Of a stretch of DNA of 64,000 nt, positions 8,616 to 17,696 are shown piece by piece. A model generated the notes under the pieces. It saw only the letters and a program-made list of their open reading frames with translations. It was not told the DNA's origin and did not search any database. Positions within the stretch are counted from its first letter, which is position 1, and the number at the start of each line of letters is the position of its first letter. The position numbers and the translations under genes are program-made. The DNA is from Corynebacterium gallinarum (GTDB taxonomy: Bacteria > Actinomycetota > Actinomycetes > Mycobacteriales > Mycobacteriaceae), in NCBI RefSeq assembly GCF_014837045.1, contig NZ_JACSPR010000002.1, forward strand, positions 1 through 64,000. Reading direction: 5' to 3'.

Positions 8616-9745
8616 GATTGGATGGTCTCCTTGTCAGATGCGAGGTGCTGAGTGGTGGGGCGGGTGGTGGCGGGCAGGGTCGGATCACCGGGGAAGAGCT
8701 TCGGGCCCAGCCACAGCATGGTGTAGACCAGGCCGACCAGCACGGGGATCTCGATCATCGGTCCGATGGTGCCGGCCAGCGCCTGGGCGGAGGTCGCACC
8801 GAAGGTACCGATCGAGACGGCGATGGCCAGTTCGAAGTTGTTGCCCGCGGCGGTGAATGACACGGCTGCGGACTGTGCGTAGTTCATACCGGATGCCTTG
8901 GAGGCGGCCAGGGAGATGAAGAACATACCGATGAAGTAGATCAGCAGCGGCACGGCCATGCGGGCGACGGTCAGCGGCTGTGAGGTGATCGCCTCGCCCT
9001 GCAGGGAGAACAGCAGGACGATGGTGTACAGCAGACCGATCAGCGCCAGCGGGGAGATGGCGGGGATGAACTTGTTCTCATACCACTCGCGGCCCTTGAC
9101 CTTCTCGCCGATGATCCGGGATGCCGCACCGGCCAGCAGTGGGATGCCGAGGAAGACGAGCACGGAGCTGACGATCGCCCAGAAGGAGAACTCAGCGGAG
9201 GTGGTCTCCAGACCCAGCCAGGACGGGAGAACCTGCAGGTAGAACCAGCCGAGGACACCGAACATGAAGACCTGGAAGATCGAGTTGATGGCCACGAGCA
9301 CGGCGGTGGCCTCGCGGTCGGCGCAGGACATATCCGACCAGACCAGCACCATGGCGATACAACGCGCCAGGCCGACGATGATCAAACCGGTACGCAGTTC
9401 CGGCTGGTCGGGCAGGAAGATCCAGGCCAGGGCGAACATGAACGCCGGCCCGACCACCCAGTTGAGGAGCAGGGAGACCGTCATGAGGCGTTTGTCGGCG
9501 GCGATCTCCTTGGTCTTGTCATAACGGACCTTGGCCAGCGGTGGGTACATCATCACCAACAGGCCGAGGGCGATCGGCAGGGATATCCCGCCGACCTCAA
9601 GGGAGTTAAGGAAGGGTGCCAGCCCGGGCAGGGACCTGCCCAGGATCAGGCCGGCGACCATGGCCAGGATGATCCAGATGGGGAGGAATCGGTCGAGGAA
9701 GGAGATCCGGGCGGGTACGGCCCGGGTCTGGGTGGGTGCAGTCAT
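8612..9745 (-). CDS. acr3: Arsenite efflux permease, ACR3 family
   Basis: A 377-aa integral membrane protein with about ten hydrophobic segments, exporting arsenite from the cytoplasm. It belongs to ACR3, not the E. coli ArsB family. The conserved membrane cysteine lies in [18 protein letters not shown], the residue required for transport in characterised ACR3 proteins. ATG 9745 is preceded by GAAGGTGA. It is the first gene of the leftward unit and is divergent from arsR, with about 80 bp of shared control region. C. glutamicum literature often calls this gene arsB. Confidence 0.92.
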   Translation of the reverse strand: MTAPTQTRAVPARISFLDRFLPIWIILAMVAGLILGRSLPGLAPFLNSLEVGGISLPIALGLLVMMYPPLAKVRYDKTKEIAADKRLMTVSLLLNWVVGPAFMFALAWIFLPDQPELRTGLIIVGLARCIAMVLVWSDMSCADREATAVLVAINSIFQVFMFGVLGWFYLQVLPSWLGLETTSAEFSFWAIVSSVLVFLGIPLLAGAASRIIGEKVKGREWYENKFIPAISPLALIGLLYTIVLLFSLQGEAITSQPLTVARMAVPLLIYFIGMFFISLAASKASGMNYAQSAAVSFTAAGNNFELAIAVSIGTFGATSAQALAGTIGPMIEIPVLVGLVYTMLWLGPKLFPGDPTLPATTRPTTQHLASDKETIQS

Positions 9746-9777
9746 GCGTCACCTTCGCGTCGTATTGATTGTTATCG

Positions 9778-9815
9778 ATATTGACGGTACTTTCAATATT
9801 GATGACTGTCAATAT
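9778..9815. promoter_or_regulatory. Candidate ArsR operator in the divergent acr3/arsR promoter
   Basis: The interval contains ATATTGAC (9778-9785), the palindrome TCAATATTGA (9793-9802) and GTCAATAT (9808-9815). The outer elements are inverted repeats centred on the palindrome. AT-rich imperfect palindromes of this kind are typical ArsR/SmtB operators. It lies only 13 bp before the arsR start, so bound repressor would block both directions. Confidence 0.7.
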
Positions 9816-9827
9816 AGGATGGGACAC

Positions 9828-10175
9828 ATGACCGCCGCGCAGATACTCCCCCTCACCGACCTCTCCGACTGCTGTTCACTGGGCACCGGTCCGCTCGATG
9901 ACGACGAGGCCGACCGCTACGCCACCCTGTTCAAGGTGCTGGCCGAACCGATGCGCCTGCGGATCCTCTCCCAGCTGGCCGCCGGGGGCTGCGGGCCAGT
10001 CAGCGTCAACGAGCTCACCGAGATGATGGGTCTGAGCCAGCCGACCATCTCTCACCACCTGAAGAAGATGACCGAGGCCGGCCTGCTGGAACGCACCCGT
10101 GAGGGACGCAGTGTCATCCACCGCGTCAAACCGGAACTGTTCGCCGAGCTGCGTACCGTCCTGCAGATCGGTTAG
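9828..10175 (+). CDS. arsR: Arsenical resistance repressor, ArsR/SmtB family
   Basis: A 115-aa winged-helix repressor that leaves DNA on binding As(III). The start at ATG 9828 (not 9819 or upstream) places the cysteines at C15, C16 (LSDCCSLG) and C55 (AAGGCGPVS). This is exactly the numbering of the As(III) site described for C. glutamicum ArsR, different from the CVC site of E. coli ArsR. The recognition helix region is MGLSQPTISHHLKKM. It is divergent from the acr3-arsC unit and 24 nt upstream of the flavoprotein gene, with which it probably forms an operon. Confidence 0.93.
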   Translation: MTAAQILPLTDLSDCCSLGTGPLDDDEADRYATLFKVLAEPMRLRILSQLAAGGCGPVSVNELTEMMGLSQPTISHHLKKMTEAGLLERTREGRSVIHRVKPELFAELRTVLQIG

Positions 10176-10199
10176 GCAACCGGCATGATGGAGGAAACG

Positions 10200-11204
10200 A
10201 TGGGAGAAGGTATGAGCAGCGACCACGAGGCGATCATCATCGGCGGTTGCCAGTCCGGACTGGCCACCGCCTACTACCTGCTCAGGGCAAGTGTGGACAC
10301 GCTGGTCCTCGATGATCAGCCAGCCCCCGGCGGCGCCTGGCTGCACGTCTGGCCCTCGATGACGCTGTTCTCCACCGCGGAATTCTCCAACCTTCCAGGT
10401 TGGCCCATGCCGCTTTCCGACGGTTTCCCCCCAGCCCAACACGTGGTGGATTACCTCACCGCCTACGAGCAGCGCTACAAGATCCCGGTGGAACGCCCCG
10501 TCCGGGTGGATCGCATCGAGCACGCGGAGGGGATCTTCCGCGTCCGCGCGGGTGAGAAGGTCTGGTCAACCCCGAATGTGGTTGCTGCGACCGGCACCTG
10601 GTCTGCCCCCTTCGTCCCGAACTACCCGGGCACCTTCCGCGGTACCCACTGGCATTCGGCCAACTATCCGGGCATCGAAACCTTCCGGGGCACACGCGTC
10701 GCGGTGGTCGGCGGTGCGAACTCCGGTGCCCAGATCGCTGCGGAACTCACCAACGTTGCCGAGGTCACCTGGTACACCCGCCGACCCCCACGCTGGATGC
10801 CGGATGAAGTGGATGGCCGCGTGCTGTTCCGACGCAACCGCCTGCGCGCCCTTGCGATCCAACGTGGGGAACCCGACCCCGGCGCGGACTCCGACCTGGG
10901 CGATATCGTCGTGCTCCCCGAAGTGCGCGCTGCCCGCGACACCGGACGCCTGCAGGCCACACCGATGTTCACCTCACTTGATGAAGTCGATGCCGATCAC
11001 CTGATCTGGTGCACCGGGTTCCGCCCGGCCCTGGGCCCGGTGCGCCGGCTTCTCGACGGCACCACCCCCCGCTATTCAGCCCTCCACCTGGTTGGTTACG
11101 GCGACTGGACAGGCCCCGGCGCGGCCACCATCACCGGAGTGGGCCCCTACGCCAAGCAGGCTGCCCGGGAGATCGCGGAGTCGGTGGGCAAGGTGGTGAA
11201 ATAA
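10200..11204 (+). CDS. arsO: FAD/NAD(P)-binding oxidoreductase, ArsO-like
   Basis: A 334-aa flavoprotein related to Baeyer-Villiger/flavin-containing monooxygenases. The FAD-binding Rossmann motif is IIIGGCQSG near the N-terminus, the second nucleotide-binding motif is VAVVGGANSGAQIA near residue 170, and an ATGTWSAP segment is typical of the family. The start ATG 10200 is chosen for GGAGG 5 nt upstream. It follows arsR directly. Genes of this type in ars operons are named arsO, and their biochemical role is not settled. Gene family is seen in the sequence; the arsenic link is inferred from position. Confidence 0.75.
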   Translation: MGEGMSSDHEAIIIGGCQSGLATAYYLLRASVDTLVLDDQPAPGGAWLHVWPSMTLFSTAEFSNLPGWPMPLSDGFPPAQHVVDYLTAYEQRYKIPVERPVRVDRIEHAEGIFRVRAGEKVWSTPNVVAATGTWSAPFVPNYPGTFRGTHWHSANYPGIETFRGTRVAVVGGANSGAQIAAELTNVAEVTWYTRRPPRWMPDEVDGRVLFRRNRLRALAIQRGEPDPGADSDLGDIVVLPEVRAARDTGRLQATPMFTSLDEVDADHLIWCTGFRPALGPVRRLLDGTTPRYSALHLVGYGDWTGPGAATITGVGPYAKQAAREIAESVGKVVK

Positions 11205-11312
11205 CTTCTCGAATCCTGGTCACTCACGGATGGAAAATGCCACGGGTTTCTCATGGGCAATCCACTTCAGGGAGCGCTCTGCAGGAACTGTGACCTGCCA
11301 GAAGCCCCTTTA

Positions 11313-11543
11313 CTAGTCCTGCGATAGCTGTCCTCGTTTTCGGTTGTCCATAAAAGGTTTCCAGGCAAGGAACACCCCCGAGAGAATAAGCAGAAGATTG
11401 GAGACGATTCCGAGGGTGGAGGTTACTCCCAGAATGAGTCGCAGCACCAGGAGCAGGGATCCTGCCAGGACGATGAACACCCCGAATTTGAACAATCCCG
11501 AACTGAAACTGCCGGTTTTCCCAGGTTCATCCCTTTTATCCAT
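11313..11543 (-). CDS. Small hypothetical membrane protein
   Basis: A 76-aa protein from ATG 11543 (85 aa if a TTG at 11570 is used). A charged N-terminus is followed by two hydrophobic segments (FGVFIVLAGSLLLVLRLIL and LGIVSNLLLILSGVFLAW) and a basic C-terminal tail. The Shine-Dalgarno is weak (AGAGG, 14 nt away). No family is recognised. It lies between arsO and the tmRNA terminator. The strict two-helix pattern supports a real gene, but the evidence is modest. Confidence 0.45.
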   Translation of the reverse strand: MDKRDEPGKTGSFSSGLFKFGVFIVLAGSLLLVLRLILGVTSTLGIVSNLLLILSGVFLAWKPFMDNRKRGQLSQD

Positions 11544-11677
11544 AGGCTTTACCGTACCTCTGGAGTCCAAGAACTGCTACCGGGAAATCTGCGAAGAACA
11601 GCAGTATAGGCTGCGGTTCCGCCAATCTCCCCCGCGGTATCGAACCCTAGAATTCGGGATTGGTAGGGACAAGGAGA

Positions 11678-11711
11678 AACCCCTTCACCTGCCGTAACAG
11701 GTGAAGGGGTT
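11678..11711 (-). terminator. Terminator of ssrA (tmRNA)
   Basis: A perfect 14-bp stem (AACCCCTTCACCTG / CAGGTGAAGGGGTT) with a 6-nt loop begins 2 nt beyond the encoded CCA end of tmRNA on the minus strand and is followed by TCTCCTT. Confidence 0.85.
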
Positions 11712-11713
11712 CT

Positions 11714-12089
11714 TGGTGGAGCTGCCGGGAATTGAACCCGGGTCCTACGCTACTTTGCCAGGGCTTCTCCGTGCGCAGTTCGTGCAGCGATCTCTGCTTG
11801 GCCCTCCGGCTAGGACGAACACATCCGGATGATGGGCCCAGTCAGCGGTAGAAGTCCCATCCAACCCCGCTGACGCGGTTGGATAGCAAGTCCCTTAGTC
11901 GATGCCAGCATCCGGGGCAGGGACATCCCCGGGCTGACAGACACGCGGTCGCTACTTAGGCAGCGAGGGCGTAGTCGCGCTGAGTCTTCTCGGCGCTTAT
12001 TGGTTTGCTGCGACGCTCACGGTGGTCTCCAGCCTTCACCGGCACGCTTCCCCTGGCTCAATCAACGTAGTCGAAACCATGTCAGCCCC
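11714..12089 (-). ncRNA. ssrA: Transfer-messenger RNA (tmRNA)
   Basis: The minus strand begins GGGGCTGACATGGTTTCGAC, the conserved tmRNA 5' end. It ends with a tRNA-Ala-like T-arm (GGTTCAATTCCCGGCAGCTC) plus encoded CCACCA, in total about 376 nt. The reading frame on the RNA is AEKTQRDYALAA followed by a stop (around 11998-11961), a normal corynebacterial degradation tag ending in ALAA for Clp recognition. smpB, which encodes its protein partner, lies about 420 nt upstream on the same strand, so trans-translation components are clustered. Confidence 0.97.
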
Positions 12090-12152
12090 GTTGGTTGCCT
12101 GCGGTGGGCTCGTGCGAGTCCCGCAGGAAGGTCCACTCTACTGCACACTCCC

Positions 12153-12512
12153 CTATTTTGGCAAGCATGTTTCAATAAGCCAGTCACGTAGAACCACGGC
12201 GTGGTTGTGTTGCCGGTCTTTGGCGGCGTAGAGGAGGGTGATGGGGCCGGGGGTTGCTGCGTCGATAAGCTTATCGACGCGCGCCCCGCCCAGCTCAGCC
12301 CGGTAGCGGCGCGCGAACTCGTCAAAACGCGCTGGGTCGTGGCCGAACCACCGCCGCAGCTCGGTCGACGGAGCCACCTCCTTCAGCCAGAGATCGGGCT
12401 GGAGGTCGTCTTTGCTCACACCGCGGGGCCACAACCGGTCCACCAGGACCGTTGTGCCGTGGGTCTGCTCCCCTACCAGCACGTCGTGGACCTTCGCGAT
12501 GTGGATGTCCAT
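12153..12512 (-). CDS. DUF488 family protein
   Basis: A 119-aa protein of the DUF488 family, with typical segments TTVLVDRLWPRGVSKDDL, WLKEVAPSTELRRWFGHDP and PITLLYAAKD. No enzymatic role is established for the family. Its ATG overlaps the smpB stop codon (TGATG), so it is translated with smpB. Its coding region carries the palindrome GCGTCGATAAGCTTATCGACGC, which is two head-to-head copies of the iterated 11-mer discussed below. Confidence 0.85.
   Translation of the reverse strand: MDIHIAKVHDVLVGEQTHGTTVLVDRLWPRGVSKDDLQPDLWLKEVAPSTELRRWFGHDPARFDEFARRYRAELGGARVDKLIDAATPGPITLLYAAKDRQHNHAVVLRDWLIETCLPK
12259..12280. repeat. Head-to-head pair of an iterated 11-mer (CGTCGAYAAGC)
   Basis: A perfect 22-bp palindrome made of two inverted copies of CGTCGATAAGC. 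The motif recurs across the window. Forward copies start at 7784, 8213, 12260, 29618, 33393, 35992, 37820, 39729, 45313, 52813, 57248, 58436 and 61780. Reverse-complement copies (GCTTRTCGACG) start at 3636, 5829, 12269, 16438, 19584, 24721, 44483, 46933 and 61909. Copies with C at the degenerate position outnumber copies with T (14 to 8). They lie within genes in several frames and between genes. No known element is recognised. Confidence 0.85.
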
Positions 12513-13006
12513 CAGGCGTTGATGCCCTTGATGCGGCGGCCGAGTTCGCGGGTGACCTCGCGTTCCTCGGTGCGGCGCTTGATGTCCTGGCGCTTGTCGT
12601 AGTCCTGCTTACCCTGCGCCAGCCCCAGTTCCAGCTTGACCCGGCCGTTGACCAGGTACAGCTTCAGCGGCACGAGGGTGCGGTTGCCGTCGCGGACCTT
12701 GCCCATCAGGGAGTCGATCTCCCGGCGGTGCAGGAGGAGTTTGCGGGTGCGCTTGGGACTGTGGTTGGTCCAACTGCCCATCGAATAGGTCGGGATGTGC
12801 AGGTTGTGGAGCCAGACTTCACCATTGTCGATGATGGCGAAGGCATCCACCAGGGATGCCTTGCCCTCACGCAGGGATTTGATCTCGGTGCCCAGCAGCA
12901 CCACGCCCGCCTCCCAGGTATCGAGGATCTGGTAGTCATGGCGGGCCTTGCGGTTAGTTGCGAGAACCTGGTTGTTCTCATCAACTTTCTTCTTTTTCTT
13001 GGCCAT
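12512..13006 (-). CDS. smpB: SsrA-binding protein SmpB
   Basis: A 164-aa tmRNA chaperone that brings aminoacylated tmRNA to stalled ribosomes. Family segments: NRKARHDYQILDTWEAGVVL, GTEIKSLREGKASL, HIPTYSMGSWTNHSPKRTRK and a basic C-terminal tail (KRQDIKRRTEEREV) that enters the empty mRNA channel. The start is MAKKKKK at 13006; an upstream in-frame start at 13033 lacks support. The basic Lys-rich N-terminus is normal. It is preceded by ftsX (36 nt gap) and followed by a coupled DUF488 gene and ssrA. Confidence 0.96.
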   Translation of the reverse strand: MAKKKKKVDENNQVLATNRKARHDYQILDTWEAGVVLLGTEIKSLREGKASLVDAFAIIDNGEVWLHNLHIPTYSMGSWTNHSPKRTRKLLLHRREIDSLMGKVRDGNRTLVPLKLYLVNGRVKLELGLAQGKQDYDKRQDIKRRTEEREVTRELGRRIKGINA

Positions 13007-13042
13007 AGCCTTATCAGTGTACGGCAGGGCCAAGCGACGGGG

Positions 13043-13945
13043 TTATTTACGTACGTAGAACCGCAGCGTCAGCTGCGCGATCAGGCCGGCCACCACCACA
13101 CCGATGACAGAGACAAACGGTGCCACCGTCCAGATATCGGCATTGGTGATCGGGGCGATCAGCTGGGATTCATAGAGTCCGCGCAGCGCCTTGTCGATGA
13201 CCAGCTCCTTGCCCAGGAACAATCCGACGACCGCCAGCACCGCACCGATCAGCGTGGACAGCACCGCCTCCAGGACAAACGGCGCCTCGGAGTACCAGCG
13301 GGAAGCACCGACGATACGCATGATCTCGGTTTCCTCCCGCCGGGAATAGGCCGCGATCTGCACCATGTTGGCGATGAGGAAGATGGAGGCGAGGATCTGC
13401 ACCGCGGCGATGAGGAAGGTGGCATTGCGGATGGAATCCAGGTTCTCGGTAGCACCGCGGAGATCATCGACCTGGTCGATCACAGCCGCGACCTGCGGGA
13501 GTTCACGGATCGGATCGAGGATGTCCACGGCCAGGGGATCAGCCAGTCGCACATGGAAGGCCGCCGGCAGGGCATCCGGTGAGGTTTCAGCCACCAACAC
13601 CGGGTCGGTGTACTCGAAGACCTCCACAAAGCGCTCATAGGACTGTTCCCGGGAGCGGTAGGTGATGGAATCCACACCGTCGATGGCCTCCAGTTCCGAG
13701 CGGACCTCGGCGCAGGCCTCCTCCACGCAGTCGGGATCATTGGCGGAGGTGTCCTCATCCAGCTGGATCATCACCTCCACGCGGTCGAGGTAGATGTCCT
13801 TGGTGCGCTCGGTCATGTTCGCCACCAGGAAACCGGTGGCCAACAGGGCCAGGGAGATGGAGGTGGTGATCACCAGCGCGAGCGTCATGGTGAGGTTGCG
13901 GGCCATTCCGCGCAGGGATTCGCGGAGAACATAGGTAACAGACAT
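13043..13945 (-). CDS. ftsX: Cell division protein FtsX
   Basis: A 300-aa ABC-type membrane component that, with FtsE, controls peptidoglycan hydrolases at the septum. Topology: an N-terminal helix (LALVITTSISLALLATGFLV), a large extracellular domain with two cysteines (NDPDCVEEACAEV) that may form a disulfide, then three C-terminal helices of the FtsX domain (AVQILASIFLIANMVQIAAY; VLEAVLSTLIGAVLAVVGLF; PFVSVIGVVVAGLIAQLTL). It lies 15 nt downstream of ftsE on the same strand. Start ATG 13945. Confidence 0.95.
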   Translation of the reverse strand: MSVTYVLRESLRGMARNLTMTLALVITTSISLALLATGFLVANMTERTKDIYLDRVEVMIQLDEDTSANDPDCVEEACAEVRSELEAIDGVDSITYRSREQSYERFVEVFEYTDPVLVAETSPDALPAAFHVRLADPLAVDILDPIRELPQVAAVIDQVDDLRGATENLDSIRNATFLIAAVQILASIFLIANMVQIAAYSRREETEIMRIVGASRWYSEAPFVLEAVLSTLIGAVLAVVGLFLGKELVIDKALRGLYESQLIAPITNADIWTVAPFVSVIGVVVAGLIAQLTLRFYVRK

Positions 13946-13960
13946 GGTGTGCTTACTCCC

Positions 13961-14650
13961 CTAGCGCATCTCGCCGTAGACGCCGTGGGCATCATCGCGG
14001 ACCAGTTTGCCCAGCCGCAGCTCCACCACGCGCCGGCGCATGTCATCAACGGTGCGGGCATTGTGGGTGGACATGACCACGGTGGTGCCCAGACGGTTGA
14101 TCCGGTTGAGCAGGATCATCACCTCATCTGAGGTGTCGGGGTCGAGGTTGCCGGTGGGTTCGTCGGCAAGCAGCACCAGCGGCCGGTTGACGAACGCGCG
14201 CGCGATGGCCACCCGCTGCTGCTCACCACCGGAGAGTTCATTGGGCATGCGGTTGGCTTTGCCTGCCAGCCCGACCATCTCCAGTGTCTCCGGCACCAGT
14301 TCGGAGATCTTGTCCTTCTTCTTGCCGATCACCTCGAGCGCGAAGGCGACATTGTCATAGACATTCTTGTTCTTCAGCAGGCGGAAATCCTGGAAGACGT
14401 ACCCGATGCGCTGGCGCAGTTTATTCACCTGCGCACCTTTGAGTGTGTTCACGTGGAAATCAGAGAGGTGGATGTTACCGGATGTGACGTTCTCCTCCCG
14501 GGTCAGCAGCCGCAGGAACGTGGACTTGCCGGAACCGGAGGGGCCGATGAGGAAGACGAACTCACCCTTGTCGATGGTCAGGGACACATCATCGAGCGCG
14601 GGGCGGGTCGAGGTCTTATAACTCTTGGTGACATTCTCAAACGTGATCAC
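13961..14650 (-). CDS. ftsE: Cell division ATP-binding protein FtsE
   Basis: A 229-aa ABC ATPase partner of FtsX. Walker A is GPSGSGKST, signature [15 protein letters not shown], Walker [14 protein letters not shown]-loop STHNA. YGEMR at the end is a short coryne-type tail. The start is GTG 14650. The arrangement prfB - ftsE - ftsX - smpB is the standard actinobacterial order. Confidence 0.96.
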   Translation of the reverse strand: MITFENVTKSYKTSTRPALDDVSLTIDKGEFVFLIGPSGSGKSTFLRLLTREENVTSGNIHLSDFHVNTLKGAQVNKLRQRIGYVFQDFRLLKNKNVYDNVAFALEVIGKKKDKISELVPETLEMVGLAGKANRMPNELSGGEQQRVAIARAFVNRPLVLLADEPTGNLDPDTSDEVMILLNRINRLGTTVVMSTHNARTVDDMRRRVVELRLGKLVRDDAHGVYGEMR

Positions 14651-14738
14651 CCGTCACACTCTAGCCAACCCCGCATGCCGGGTGAAACGACTCCGACCAC
14701 TCCAACCATATTGGCCGGGTATTGGTAGGAACCTGTAG

Positions 14739-15842
14739 TTAGCTCTCCTGCTGCTGCGCCATCCGCCAGCGGATGCCGGCCTCCAGCAGGCCGTCGATAT
14801 CACCGTCGAGCACCTTGGAGGGATCGTTGACCTCGTAGTTGGTGCGCAGATCCTTGACCATCTGGTACGGGTGCAGGACATAGGAGCGCATCTGGTTACC
14901 CCAGGAGGCGTTGCCGCCGGCACCCAGGGCGTCCATCTCGGCGCGTTCCTCCTGGCGCTTTTTCTCCAGCAGTTTCGCCTGGAGCACACGCATGGCCGAG
15001 GCCTTGTTCTGGATCTGGGATTTCTCATTCTGACAGGTCACGACGATGCCGGTCGGGATGTGGGTCAGGCGCACCGCGGAGTCGGTGGTGTTCACCGACT
15101 GGCCACCCGGGCCGGAGGACCGGTAGACATCCACGCGGACCTCCGAATCGGGGATGTCGATGGAGTCGACCTGTTCCACCACCGGCAGCACCTCCACCTC
15201 GGCGAACGAGGTCTGGCGACGTCCCTGGTTGTCGAAGGGACTGATGCGCACCAGGCGGTGGGCGCCCTGCTCCACGGAGAGCTGACCATACATATAGTCA
15301 CCGTGGACCACGAAGGTCGCGGATTTGATGCCGGCCTCCTCGGCGTAGGAGATGTCATAGACATCCACCTTGTGCCCGTGCTTCTCCGCCCAGCGGACGT
15401 ACATGCGCATGAGCATCTCGGCCCAGTCGGCGGCGTCCACACCACCGGCACCGGAGCGGATGTTGATCACGGCCTCGCGCGCATCGTATTCACCGGAGAG
15501 CATGGTCTTGACCTCCAGTGCCTCGATGCCGGCGCGCAGGTCCGCCAGTTCCTCATCCACCAGGGAGGTGTCATCGCCCTCCTCCTCTGACAGTTCATAC
15601 ATGATCGGCAGATCATCCAGGCGCTGGCGCAGTTCGGTGACCTTGCGCAGTTCCGCCTGCACGTGGGAGAGCTCGGAGGTGACCTGCTGGGCGTGATCGG
15701 GGTTGTCCCACAGCCCCGGGTCGGCGGCCTGGGCCTCCAGCTCGCGAACACGGTCGGACAGCTCCTCCGGATTGAGAATCTTCTCAATGGTGGTGAGGGT
15801 GCTGTCGAGCTCGGAAAGTTCTGCAGAGATTTCGGGACGCAT
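14739..15842 (-). CDS. prfB: Peptide chain release factor 2
   Basis: A 367-aa class I release factor reading UGA/UAA. The tripeptide anticodon SPF is in [15 protein letters not shown], and the catalytic GGQ is in [17 protein letters not shown]. The N-terminal coiled-coil domain covers about residues 1-110. The gene is one uninterrupted frame; the programmed +1 frameshift and internal UGA of many bacterial prfB genes are absent. The start is ATG 15842, and it is divergent from the phosphatase gene at 15917. Confidence 0.97.
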   Translation of the reverse strand: MRPEISAELSELDSTLTTIEKILNPEELSDRVRELEAQAADPGLWDNPDHAQQVTSELSHVQAELRKVTELRQRLDDLPIMYELSEEEGDDTSLVDEELADLRAGIEALEVKTMLSGEYDAREAVINIRSGAGGVDAADWAEMLMRMYVRWAEKHGHKVDVYDISYAEEAGIKSATFVVHGDYMYGQLSVEQGAHRLVRISPFDNQGRRQTSFAEVEVLPVVEQVDSIDIPDSEVRVDVYRSSGPGGQSVNTTDSAVRLTHIPTGIVVTCQNEKSQIQNKASAMRVLQAKLLEKKRQEERAEMDALGAGGNASWGNQMRSYVLHPYQMVKDLRTNYEVNDPSKVLDGDIDGLLEAGIRWRMAQQQES

Positions 15843-15916
15843 GGTGAACTATGTTACCTGGTGCTGCACGCACCCAAAGTCAGCAACCCGGGCAGCCACC
15901 ATGCACAATGGAGCAC

Positions 15917-16783
15917 ATGAGTAATACTGAGCAGTCGCATCCCGCCGCCACAATCGATGACATGATCGCCACGATCACCAAGACCTTCGTCATCGCCCAC
16001 GACCAGGACTCCGACGAGCACCTGGCGCAGGCCCTGGTCTACAACGCCGGCCGTCTGGCCTGGCGCATGCGTGAGAACGGTCTGAGCACCGATTACAAGA
16101 CCTCGGTGTCCGATGTGGTCACCGACGCCGACCATGCCGCGGAGGCGTTTGTCGCAGGTGCGTTGGAGGCGCTGCGCCCCGAGGACGGTGTCGTGGGCGA
16201 GGAGGGTGCCAACCGGGCGTCGCAAAGCGGTCGTTTCTGGGTGGTCGACCCGGTCGACGGGACCTACAACTTCACCCGCGGCTCGGATTACTGGTGCAGC
16301 GCGCTCGCGCTGGTCGAGGGGGATCCGTCCAACCCGGAGCGGCTGCGGTTCGGCGCGGTGCACCGCCCCGCGATGGGCTACACGTGGTTCGGCGGGCCCG
16401 GGATCCGCACCACCCGCGACGGGGTTGAGCTGCCCATGCTTGTCGACGAACCCCTCTCCCGCACCGCCCTGGCCACCTATATCCACCCCACCTGGCTGGC
16501 GAACCCGCAGGTCAGCAAGGCCTGGCAGACCGTGGCCACCCGCGCGGCTGCCCTGCGCATGCTCGGCGCCGGCTCCGTTGATCTCGGTGGCGTGGCCGAC
16601 GGCACCAGTGGGGTGTGGATGCAGCACACCGTCGCCGACTGGGACTGGCTGCCCGGCCGCGCACTCGTCGAGGGTGTCGGTGGCGCGGCGATCAAGGTGG
16701 AGGCCGGCGGCGTCGAATGGTGCGTGGCGGGCAACGTTCAGTCGGTATCCGAGGTCGCCGATCTGCTCGGCGAACTAGGATAG
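15917..16783 (+). CDS. Inositol monophosphatase family protein
   Basis: A 288-aa Mg-dependent, Li-sensitive-type phosphatase. Motifs: metal-binding VVGEEG (Glu pair), WVVDPVDGTYNFTRG (Asp-Asp core) and a C-terminal DWDWLPGRALVEGVGG with the third metal Asp. The substrate is not decided by sequence; it could be inositol-1-phosphate, a nucleotide 3'-phosphate or histidinol phosphate. The start is ATG 15917. An ATG at 15908 is equally in frame, and neither has a well-spaced Shine-Dalgarno. It is followed 6 nt later by the hisN-type paralogue, so the two are co-transcribed. Confidence 0.87.
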   Translation: MSNTEQSHPAATIDDMIATITKTFVIAHDQDSDEHLAQALVYNAGRLAWRMRENGLSTDYKTSVSDVVTDADHAAEAFVAGALEALRPEDGVVGEEGANRASQSGRFWVVDPVDGTYNFTRGSDYWCSALALVEGDPSNPERLRFGAVHRPAMGYTWFGGPGIRTTRDGVELPMLVDEPLSRTALATYIHPTWLANPQVSKAWQTVATRAAALRMLGAGSVDLGGVADGTSGVWMQHTVADWDWLPGRALVEGVGGAAIKVEAGGVEWCVAGNVQSVSEVADLLGELG

Positions 16784-16789
16784 GTTCCC

Positions 16790-17575
16790 ATGAGCAACTA
16801 CGCAGACGATTTAGCCCTCGCCCTCGAACTGGCGGAACTGGCCGACGCCATCACCCTCGACCGTTTCGAGGCCACCGATTTAGATGTCTCCTCCAAGCCG
16901 GACATGACCCCGGTCAGCGACGCCGACCTGGCCGTGGAAACCGCGCTGCGCGAGAAACTCGCCACCGCGCGCCCCTCCGATGCCATCCTCGGTGAGGAAT
17001 TCGGCGGCGAGACGGAATTAACCGGACGCCAGTGGGTCATCGACCCCATCGACGGCACCAAGAACTTCGTCCGCGGCGTGCCCGTGTGGGCCACCCTCAT
17101 CGCCCTGCTTGACGACGGCCGCCCCGTCGCCGGTGTCATCTCCGCCCCGGCCCTCGTCCGTCGCTGGTGGGCCTCAGAAGGGTCCGGTGCCTGGAGAACC
17201 TTCAACGGCAGCTCCCCCCGCAAACTGTGTGTGTCCTCCGTGACCGAGCTTGCGGATGCGTCAGTGTCCTTCTCCTCCCTGGAGGGCTGGAAGGCGCGTG
17301 ACCTGCGCAAGAACTTCGTCAAACTGACCGACGACACCTGGCGACTGCGCGGCTACGGCGATTTCTTCTCCTACTGCCTGGTCGCAGAGGGTGCCGTGGA
17401 CATCGCCGCCGAACCCGAGGTGTCCCTCTGGGACCTCGCCCCCCTGTCCATCCTGGTCACCGAGGCCGGCGGACGTTTCAGCTCCCTGGCCGGTGAGGAT
17501 GGCCCCCACGGCGGCGACGCTGTGGCCACCAACGGAGTCCTCCACGATGAGGTGCTGAAGCGCCTGCGGGGCTAA
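16790..17575 (+). CDS. hisN: Histidinol-phosphatase (inositol monophosphatase fold)
   Basis: A 261-aa IMPase-fold phosphatase. Metal-binding motifs: LGEEFGGE (about 64-71), [11 protein letters not shown] (about 83-93) and [11 protein letters not shown] near residue 210. The sequence and position next to an IMPase paralogue and prfB correspond to the C. glutamicum histidinol-phosphate phosphatase HisN, which performs the penultimate phosphatase step of histidine synthesis away from the main his operon. Assignment to HisN rather than a generic IMPase rests on similarity and synteny recalled, not computed. Confidence 0.85.
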   Translation: MSNYADDLALALELAELADAITLDRFEATDLDVSSKPDMTPVSDADLAVETALREKLATARPSDAILGEEFGGETELTGRQWVIDPIDGTKNFVRGVPVWATLIALLDDGRPVAGVISAPALVRRWWASEGSGAWRTFNGSSPRKLCVSSVTELADASVSFSSLEGWKARDLRKNFVKLTDDTWRLRGYGDFFSYCLVAEGAVDIAAEPEVSLWDLAPLSILVTEAGGRFSSLAGEDGPHGGDAVATNGVLHDEVLKRLRG

Positions 17576-17594
17576 CAGCACTCCCCCCACCCCA

Positions 17595-17679
17595 TTAACC
17601 CAGAGATCCTGTTCCCAGAAAGCACCCTGCTTAACCCAGAGACCACTGTTGCTTTCTGGAGACAGGATCTCTGGGTTAA
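17595..17679. repeat. 30-bp inverted repeat with internal third copy
   Basis: The left arm (17595-17624) starts TTAACCCAGAGATCCTGT and ends CCAGAAAGCA. The right arm (17650-17679) is its reverse complement at 28 of 30 positions. The 25-nt spacer contains another TTAACCCAGAGA (17631-17642) in the left-arm orientation, so a slipped shorter hairpin is also possible. It lies between convergent hisN and the protease gene and could act as a bidirectional terminator, but it has no T-run and is much longer than needed. Confidence 0.85.
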
Positions 17680-17696
17680 CTCATGGTTGCCGTCGG

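Noticed and set aside
11714..11790. A stand-alone tRNA-Ala-like gene
   Set aside because: It is the 3' tRNA-like domain of tmRNA; the 5' half and tag reading frame are present at the proper distance.
14739..15842. Programmed frameshift in prfB
   Set aside because: The gene is a single open frame without an internal UGA or the CUUUGA slippery site.
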